NCBI GenBank assembly: GCA_032358165.1
Contig: JAALGY010000001.1
Span: 2,046,001-2,110,000, forward strand
From: Diplosphaera chodatii
Lineage: Eukaryota > Chlorophyta > Trebouxiophyceae > Prasiolales > Stichococcaceae
Length of the DNA: 64,000 nucleotides
Reading direction: 5' to 3'
The notes beneath the pieces were generated by a model that did not search any database, had not been told where the DNA came from, and saw nothing but the letters and a program-made list of their open reading frames with translations. The position numbers and the translations under genes are program-made. Shown piece after piece: positions 56,515-64,000 of this stretch. Within the stretch, counting starts at the first letter, position 1, and each line of letters begins with the position of its first letter.

Positions 56515-59500
56515 ATGGCATGTATCGGAGGACTGAGCGTCACGGATATGACACCGGAGCAGCTGGTGCATGCGGTGCGGCAGGAGTATGGGAGGTGAGC
56601 ATTGCACATGCAAGAATACCTTTGACTATGGTTTATGTATGCACTGCCTGGACATCCATCGCATCATGATTCCTCGGGGGGACCTTGGCATTCTGGCACA
56701 TAAGAATGTGGTGCGCCTGCAGCTGTAAGAGCCCAGACGTCAAGCTGTTCGCTGAGCTTCACAGCCTGCTGGACCTGCTGGAGGGTTCACAGCTGACCGT
56801 CGCAGTAAAAGTCATCGCTGCTCTCAGGATCCGCGTCGAGAACGCTTCCACAGTGCGCTTGCTGCTCTCTTGCAATGCATTGCTATCAGTACCGCAGCAG
56901 TGCCACGATTCATGTGAGTGCAATTCAGCTATAGATGGTACCGTGGGTTTGGTACGTGATGCACACAGCAGGGCCACGCCTCTGCATCCTGGAAGACAGT
57001 AGTACACCTTTACAGCTGCACCGTGCGCAGAGACGTGACACTGTGGGTTTGCTATTTGCAGGACCATGAGCTGCGGGACCCGCTGGACAACGTTTTGGCA
57101 GCGCTGATTGGCTTTGGGGAGCGGCTGGGCACGGCGCTGCGCCGACCGGGCATGATCGCCGCATCCGCAGCCGCAGACCGCGATGCAGTGCCCGTCCTCT
57201 GCATGATGACGATGGCCAGCGGCGCGGCCTACCCCTCGGCGGACAAGCAGGGGCGGCCGGCATGCGTGCGCTCGCAGCTGCAGCTGGCAGCCGCGGGATG
57301 CCTCAGGTACGCGCAAGGCTCCAGGATGCTGGTTCAAACACCAGGATGCTGGTCCCATTGAAACACACAACAATGATGGTCTGGTATGCAGGGCCATCCG
57401 AGCTGTCAAAGAAGCCTATGCAGTGTGGCCATGGCGGATGTCATTCGCTCAGAAGGATTTCGCTGTTGCACCTGTGCCCCCCTGCTAGGCATGATGTGTT
57501 GTGCGACAGAACGGCATGTGGCTGCTGCAGGTATGCGGCAGACGGCGGTGTTGCGCCGCTGCTGTCTGCGGAGCACACCGCGCTCTATGCCGCGGAGCTG
57601 GCAACGACATGCTGCCGGCAGGGCGGGCTTGCCGACGAGGCGCCGCTCGTCCTGCTGCTGCTGCGCTGCAGCGCGGCCCTCACAGCCGACTTTCAGCTGC
57701 TGCTGGGCTGGAGCCGCAGGCAGAGTGGCACTCGAGCTGGGAGCTCCCTGCGGCGACCGCTTTCGAGGTGCGCCAAGTTCGGTGTCCAGACCGGCGCAGC
57801 TGCATCGAGACACTGCTAGCCTACACATGGCGAGTGTCTGCAATCTGGTCTGTCAGTGGGGTTTCCTCTCGGCTGAGCATGGCCGCCACCATCTCCAAAG
57901 CAAAGGAACTTTCTCACACATGCTCCTTCCTGAGCAGGCGCTGTCAGTGTTCCACCTGAGGCCGTACCTGGACGACCCATCCCTGATGAGCAGCTGTCCC
58001 ATAGCGACGCCAGCCGCTGCGGCCGCCATGGCTGCCGGCGTGCGTGCGCTGCTGGACCACGAGGCCGCCCTGCAGCGGGGCTGTGCCCGCAGCAGGTGTG
58101 CTTTTCGATCAAGCCATCGTTCTGAACAGGTTCCCACACTCGACATGGGCACCACGAGCAGCTGCCACAAGTTGCTCATTTGCACATGTGCATGACTCGC
58201 TCCTTGTGCTTAGCAGGCGAGCGACCTGACCAGGTGCACAAGTGCTGCCGCCCGGCGCTGCTGTGAGCACCATTTCCACACCCGTTGCTGACCCGACACT
58301 CAGCATGTCATGCAGCCGGCGCTGTACTGCAGGGACGAGGTTGTGGAGGCGCTGATGGCGTCGCTGATGATGGGGCACTGTGCAAAGGCTGTGCAGCGGG
58401 CGCTGGTGGGCGGTGTGGTCGACGCGCTGCAGGGTGTGCTGGACGCGATGCCGACAGCAGGCGGCGACCCCCAGCTGCCAACCGCAGCGCAGGTGCTGTG
58501 TGACGTGGGACTCTCAGGCATCGCTGATTGCACGAGCAACTCGCGTAATCACACTGTAGAAGCCTGCAGAACCCTATAGGGTAGTGGCGCATGGCTTGGA
58601 GCACGATTGGAGTCGTGCCAGCCACTGCAGCTGGGGCCGTTGCTTCCTGATTTCCAGTTGTGCGATCGCGCAGGCGGCAGCCATTGGCAGGCTGGCGGCA
58701 CTGGCTAATCGCACGGCCGACATGGACGCAACCCGCCGAGACTCGGTGCTATTCGAAGCTTCCAAGTGCGCGTGGGAGGACTGGACGCTGGCGGTCACCG
58801 GGGCGATCCACGCCACGGCGAACTGGCTTCACCAGCAGCACGAGGCCGCAGCCGCTGGGGGCGCGGACGAACGGCCTGACCACACCGCTGGCGGCGCAGG
58901 CAATATCGCCAGTCAGCAGCAGATGCAGGACCAGCAGCGCATATTGCAAACGACATTCGACCTGGCAGAGACCACGGCGCTGCTGCTGCTTCGTGCTACC
59001 AACCCCGAGAAGGGCAGCGTGGTGGACTGGCTGGTTGTGGCACCGCTGGTCAGAACCCTCGCCAACATATGCTGCGTCACCCCAAAGTGCCTGGAGCCAT
59101 ATGCCCAGGTGACCATGGCCTGCGGTCTGTGGTAATGTTGGATGCTTGCTGAAGCACGAGCCATGTCTGTCTGGTTCTCTCATGCGTAGCATCAGCGTTG
59201 TGCCTGCAAATGCATCATCATGCCAGTAAACATGCTTGAAGTCCAGTAGCAGTGATCAGAACAGCATTGGTGTCGCTCAGTCTCAGGCTCCTGCTGATGG
59301 CGAGGCGGGCAGCACACCATCGTTCTGGGAGGACGGCATCCGTGTGCTGTGGAAAGTCTCCGGGGGTCTGGAGGCGGCAATCATGGTGGTAGCAGCTGCT
59401 TTTGAGGGCACGGCACATTCGAAGGGGATGCAGCCACCGCAGAACATGGTCAGGGCGTGCTTCACAGCGGTCTGCGCTCTGCTTGGTGCGCTTTTGTGGC

Positions 59501-61766
59501 TGTTCGCTGCTGCAGCAAGCGTTGCAGATTGCAGGTCTGCATGGTGTTCCTTCACCCAGATCTAGTGCAGCGCTGTGCCTGGGGTAACAAGGTAACAGTC
59601 AGCTCATGCCCTGTACATACTCCTGGATGCAGCATGGACAGCAGAGCAGTTCGCGCACATGCTGTATGGTGTCAGCGAAGAGTTGCTGCAGGCGTATCAG
59701 GTGTGACTCAAGGCCAGTGCCTTGCACTTGCTAGCGATGTGTGCCAGCCCATCGTGCAGGCACCAGCATCACACTGGGTGCAGCTTGCCTGCCACTGTGG
59801 CTGCTGTATTGTGTTGCTGATCCACAGCATACCGCTGGCTGTGCAACATGGCTAGATTGCTGACACGAGGCTCTGTGTACCACTGGTACAACTCACAGCA
59901 CATTGACCTCTTTGCACGTGCAGCGCCGAGCAGAGCTGGCGGCAAGACTGGTGCGCGCCTGCGGCGCCCCTACAGACTCATACCATGCCCACGCCGCGAC
60001 TGACACCCTGCTGCGCCTCGCTGCAATTGCATCACGTCTTCAGTGCGCTTTGACTGCACAAATCCCTGGCCCCACATTGTCCTTGCCTCATTAGGCTGAC
60101 ATGACAACCCTGGCAGTGCAGGCGCTTTGTGCTTGCCACGCTTACTTGCCACTCTGCTTGGTGCACAGTTCTTTGTGCCTGAGTCTGCTGCATGTTGACA
60201 ACGTCTGAGCACTGCTCCACCTGTCGCGCAGGCCGTCTCATGAGCCGATGCTAGCGCCAGCGTCTCAGGCGATTCTAGCCAGCCTGCGGGCTGTGGCGCC
60301 AATGCTGCACGCCCCTTGCGCTCTCTCCCCGCAGCAGGGAGCACACCTGGCCCCGTCGCAGCATGATGACATCCATGACTGGGCAGACGCTCTTGCCACA
60401 GTCGAACAGGTGCATCTGATGCATGCGCAAACTGAAACCCCCATCCTGCGCTTGTGAACGACTCAGATGCATCACACCTGTGTTGATCAATTTTCTGTGG
60501 GAAAAGGTTTTACAGAAAACTGATCAACATAGGTGTAAGGTGAAGTCGTGCCATGAGTTCATCCACTGCCAGCATCTTGCAACCTTGCACTGATATGGGC
60601 AAATGACGCTCGCACTCATTTGCTGCTGGCAGAACGTCCGGAGGGTGCAGCCACCAATGCGGCGGTCGCTGGTCGCCAAGGGCTTGCGGGAGGTCGGTGA
60701 CGCCCTGCAAGCTTGCACACATGCGCTGATGGCAGCTGAAGGCGGCGGGCATGCAGCCAGCAGCGGCAGCAGTGCAGCAGGCACACGAACGCAGGCAGCC
60801 TCTGATACTGCCATGCAGGACCTCCTGGTGTGCGTCCCTGCTGAGTGTATTAGCTGTGCCGGAGCTGTGGCAGCTCCTTGTGCAATCTGCACACAGCAAG
60901 ACACGTTTGCCTATACCACCGTATTGCAAGAGGTGTAGACTGTGCAAGATGATGTGTGCCATCTGTGCAGAGCCTCACGACTGCAAAATCTCGATGGTAT
61001 TGTGTCCTGCAGGCTGCTGAGGAGGGTGCGAAAGCGGTCGGGCCGCCCAGCAAAGCAGCCGAGAAGCGCGCCCGCAAGAAGGCTGCAGCCAGGGCGGCCG
61101 CTGCTGCAGCGGCGGCTGCTGCTGTTGTGCCGCCGCCCGCCGAGGAGCTGCCAGAGCGTGCTCAGCCCAGCAGCGTGGCGGCAGGCGCCATGCTCGGCAG
61201 CCCAGCACCGTCTGATGCGGCTGATGCAGCAGCAAGGTTGGAGGGTGTGCGGCTGGCGGAGGGCACCGCAGCGCAGGTAGGCTCTTCAGTCAGTAGCACA
61301 GCAGGAAGGCCGGGTGACTGCGTGGCAGCAGGCGCCAGTATTGAGCAGCAGAAGAAGCCACCGCTGCGGCCGCCGCTCGCACCGCTCCCAGTGCAGCAGC
61401 AGCAGCAGCAGCCGCCGCCACCGCAATGGATGCTCTGCCCCATCACCAAGGTCTGGTCAGCACATGCACGACGAACGATTTGACCAGCCCGTCTGGCCGT
61501 CGCACAAGCAGCAGCGTACTTGTTGCTACTGCTGAGCATGGTCATGACCACCCCACTGGTGACCCGGTGCAACCCTGATACTGCAGGGGTTGATGGTATG
61601 TCCTACGGTGTGTGTTGGCGACGGCCACAGCTATGAGGAGTCTGCCATCTCGGAGTGGGTACGGTTGCACGACACGTCGCCTGTCACGGGGCAGCCGCTG
61701 ACAGCCAGGGACCTGCTTCCGAACCATGCCCTGCGGCAAATGATCCAGGCTGCGGGGCCACAGTGA
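56515..61766 (+). CDS. U-box E3 ubiquitin-ligase-like protein, paralogue B
   Basis: Start MACIGGLSVTDMTPEQLVHA (56515; an in-frame ATG lies 12 bp upstream). The next exon gives SCKSPDVKLFAELHSLLDLL then TVAVKVIAALRIRVENA. Helical, ARM-like exons follow: DHELRDPLDNVLAALIGFGE...LRRPGMIAASAAADRDAV (57061-57306), YADGGVAPLLSAEHTALYA, EVVEALMASLMMGHCAKAVQ (about 58330), AAAIGRLAALANRTADMDAT (about 58675-59110), DGIRVLWKVSGGLEAAIMVV (about 59330), QRRAELAARLVRACGAPTDS and others. Near the end come the lysine/alanine linker (KAAEKRARKKAAAR, about 61050) and a U-box split by an intron: WMLCPITK (about 61427-61450) and LMVCPTVCVGDGHSYEESAI then SPVTGQPLTARDLLPNHALR (about 61590-61745), with the stop at 61764-61766. 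Compared with gene A, VDP is VCP here. Substrates are unknown. Confidence 0.85.
60475..60535. repeat. Long near-perfect intronic hairpin
   Basis: Left arm 60475-60498 (starts CACCTGTGTTGATCA) and right arm 60512-60535 (ends TGATCAACATAGGTG) match at 22 of 24 positions around a 13-nt loop. It lies between exons of U-box gene B and is AT-richer than its surroundings. Confidence 0.9.
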
Positions 61767-62508
61767 TATGTTGCACGCTGGATGGCCGGCAGCCTGGACA
61801 TGTATATCAGCTGGTTGCACTGTCATCAGGTTAGCTTTGGCACATTGCTATTGAAATTTTGAGAGTTGTCACATCCATCCGACTGACCACCGTGGCCAAA
61901 GCTTGGCCATAGTGTAATGATGTGTGCACCAGATGCGCACAGAGCACTGCAGCCATTCATGCCACTGTTCCATTGTAATGTGATACTGGCAGCGGCTGTA
62001 GGCTTACCGATCACAAGCTGTTACACAGAACCTGCCGTCAGCATATTCAGACACAAGGCGTGGTCAGGCCTGACACACATGGTATACTACTGTCAGCACC
62101 CTGTTTGCGGCCTGATTGCCGTGCACCTCGTGTAACATCTGGCACGTGCCATGTCTGACATCAGCATGCAAACATGCATCAATGCTTGAGACTGTTTATG
62201 CTCATCAGCTGGAAGTGGCATGCCACCGCGTTGTTTTCCGCTTTGGTTAAGGCATTTGTGATTACATTTCAGTTGCAAACTTTGTTGCAACACACAGCAT
62301 GTTGCAGCTTGAGGGCCGAGGCTGTTCCGTAATTTGAGCACGAGTGCATGTGTGCACGCGTGGATTAAACTCCTGGCACTTTTCCAACTCCCACCTGAGG
62401 TCCATCAGCATGTGCGGCACCGATAGCAGGCTTTAGGTGGCAGCATCTGCCGTGTGCGCGCAGCCGCAGATCAAGAGTTGCCCGAAGTAGTCTGCTAGTG
62501 TAGGCAAC
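61767..62508. other. Intergenic region between tandem U-box paralogues
   Basis: 742 bp that should hold the 3' end of gene B and the promoter of gene C. It is less GC-rich than the exons. No gene was supported. Confidence 0.6.
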
Positions 62509-64000
62509 ATGGCCGAGGTGAAGGCCAAGCAGGATCCTATTGAGGGACTGCGCGGCATGGAGATGACGCCCAGCAGTGTCATCTCTGCGATGCGGCGCAC
62601 GTCCTCGGGGTGCAAATGCCATTGTTGGTGGCGTGCCTGGTGTTTGCTGACCAATGGGGTGTATGCCTGAATTCTGATGCACAGGCGAGGCGTGGGATAC
62701 ACAGGTCGTGGGATGGAGAGGTGCTATGTGCGCCCTGCAGGGGTGCCATCCAGCCCAAAGTCAGGCTCGTGCATGAGGTGCGCACCCTACTGAGGATCCT
62801 GGAGCTTCCGGACGGGGAGATGGCAGCGGCAGCTGCGGTCGCGCTGCACACCTGCATCAGAGACGCCGCTGCGGTGCGGCACAGTCCCGCTTTCTCATGC
62901 ATCAGTGTCGCCGCTGCAAGCAAAGCACATCGCTGCATGAATCCGTCAACAGCGCAGACCACCGCACCACAGCCGCTCGCACCCAGCCTGGATGGACCTG
63001 ACGATGTCACCCAGGGACACACTCCTGTGCTGCCAGCGCTGCAGGACCCTGGGCTGCCGGACTTGCTGCCGGCTGTGATGGCGGCGCTGCGCGGCGCTGA
63101 CAAGCAGCTGGGCAAGGCACTACGCCGGCCGGGCATGATGGCCGCGGCGGCAGCGTGGGACCCGGCCGCCGTTCCCGCCCTTTGCGCCCTGGCAGTGGCC
63201 AGCGCCGAGAGCTCCCCGATGGGCGCGCACGGACAGCCGAGCGGTCCACTTCTGCAATTGGGCCCAGCAGCCATGGAGTGCCTCAGGTGAGAGTAGCTGC
63301 CAGCAGTGCAGGCTTCAGCTGAGCGGCTGTCTCACGAGCGCACCCGGCCTGAAGCAGCAGCACAAGTCAGGCACTCCCGCTGCAGATGTCAGGCAGCTGA
63401 GATCTGTGCCGGTCCTCTTGCTGCCTGGCTCTGCTGCAGTCTGTGTAAGGGACGCGGGACCTGCGCGTCGCAGATTTGCAGCAGAAGGCGGCGCAGTACC
63501 GCTGCTGCCGGCAGATGCATCTGCGGCGACCGCGGCCCAGCTGGCGTTTATGTGCAGCGAAGCAAGTGGCGGAAACCCTAGCGGCGGCTTGGATGACGAG
63601 GCGCCCCTGCTCCATTGGTGCACCGCTGCAGCGCCGCCCTTGCAGCCGACGTCGCAGCTGTGGCACTGCCGGGTGAGCCGGGTGCCGGCTGCCAGCGCTG
63701 CTGCTGCTGATGCTGATGTCATCTCGGCGGACGCTGAACACGCAGAAGCAGTCTCCGCAGCGACCCGTTGTAGTCGCCATGCTGAGGCTGCCGTCGGGCA
63801 GCCTGTTGCGACAGCTGAGCAGGGCTCAGTAGGTTATGCCCTGCTTGTGCAGGTGGTGCAAAGCCAGCTGCGCAGCTCCAGCTGCGCACCTGCAGGACTG
63901 GGAAGCAGAGCAGCCACCCAGCGAGCTGGAGTTCGAGTCAGACTGGGCGCCAGCAGTGACAACTGCCCTACGGGTGCGCTGCAGGCATGTTGATGACATG
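62509..64000 (+). CDS. U-box-type paralogue C (3' end beyond the window)
   Basis: Start MAEVKAKQDPIEGLRGMEMT then SSVISAMRRTSS, matching the MTPEQLVHAVR opening of gene B. The next exon (about 62740-62890) gives KVRLVHEVRTLLRILELPDG. The exon at about 63020-63288 gives PGLPDLLPAVMAALRGADKQ then LRRPGMMAAAAAWDPAAVP, which aligns with the LRRPGMIAASAAADRDAV exon of gene B. A further exon near 63465-63670 (FAAEGGAVPLLPADASA...GLDDEAPLL) matches YADGGVAPLLSAEHTA...LADEAPLV. The U-box itself is not in the window, so the family assignment rests on paralogy with gene B. Confidence 0.75.

Noticed and set aside
62579..63274. 231-residue open frame (-)
   Set aside because: Antisense shadow of U-box paralogue C, whose plus-strand exons align with gene B.

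Overview
The window looks like nuclear DNA of a green alga (Chlorophyta, perhaps Trebouxiophyceae). It is GC-rich and almost every gene is split by short introns (roughly 100-250 bp) with CAG|GT donors and TGCAG| acceptors. Proteins carry Ala/Gln/Pro-rich linkers, there are plastid- and mitochondrion-type leaders, and plant-type TTTAGGG heptamers sit inside introns. Gene models were built by hand: exons were joined only where conserved protein motifs and codon phase agreed. Coordinates are whole coding spans including introns.

Layout. 1-4210 (+): 3' part of a U-box protein gene. 4853-11588 (-): CLC-type chloride channel/transporter with CBS domains. 12166-14382 (+): plastid-type lysophosphatidate acyltransferase. 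15375-17384 (-): ESCRT-III CHMP1. 18235-22432 (-): PPM1G-like PP2C phosphatase. 24123-25498 (-): alpha/beta-hydrolase-fold protein without the usual nucleophile. 26139-26420 (+): small single-span membrane protein. 26874-27372 (+): COX23-like twin CX9C protein. 27402-30065 (+): organellar initiation factor IF-3. 30793-32171 (-): FHA-domain protein. 32756-34714 (-): nucleolar-type ribosomal-L1-domain protein, divergent from 35059-35643 (+) ribosomal protein S5 (uS7). 36144-38067 (-): 20S proteasome alpha1 (PSMA6), divergent from 38574-40374 (+), a lipoyl domain joined to a KGD4/MRPS36-like tail. 40697-43120 (-): HhH-GPD DNA glycosylase with a SUMO-motif-rich N-terminus, divergent from 43647-54082 (+), a very long low-complexity protein gene. 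54797-55911 (+): small probable mitochondrial protein. 56515-61766 and 62509-64000+ (+): two tandem U-box paralogues of the gene at the left edge.

Most genes are housekeeping (ribosome, proteasome, ESCRT, lipid synthesis, mitochondrial assembly and translation). Neighbours share no single pathway, as expected for a eukaryotic chromosome. The items most worth a second look are the lipoyl-KGD4 fusion (a candidate E3-recruiting subunit of 2-oxoglutarate dehydrogenase), repeated GC-AG introns with non-consensus donors, an alternative last exon inside the IF-3 gene, a CLC protein with both mechanistic glutamates changed, exon duplication in the giant gene, and a near-perfect intronic hairpin at 60475-60535.
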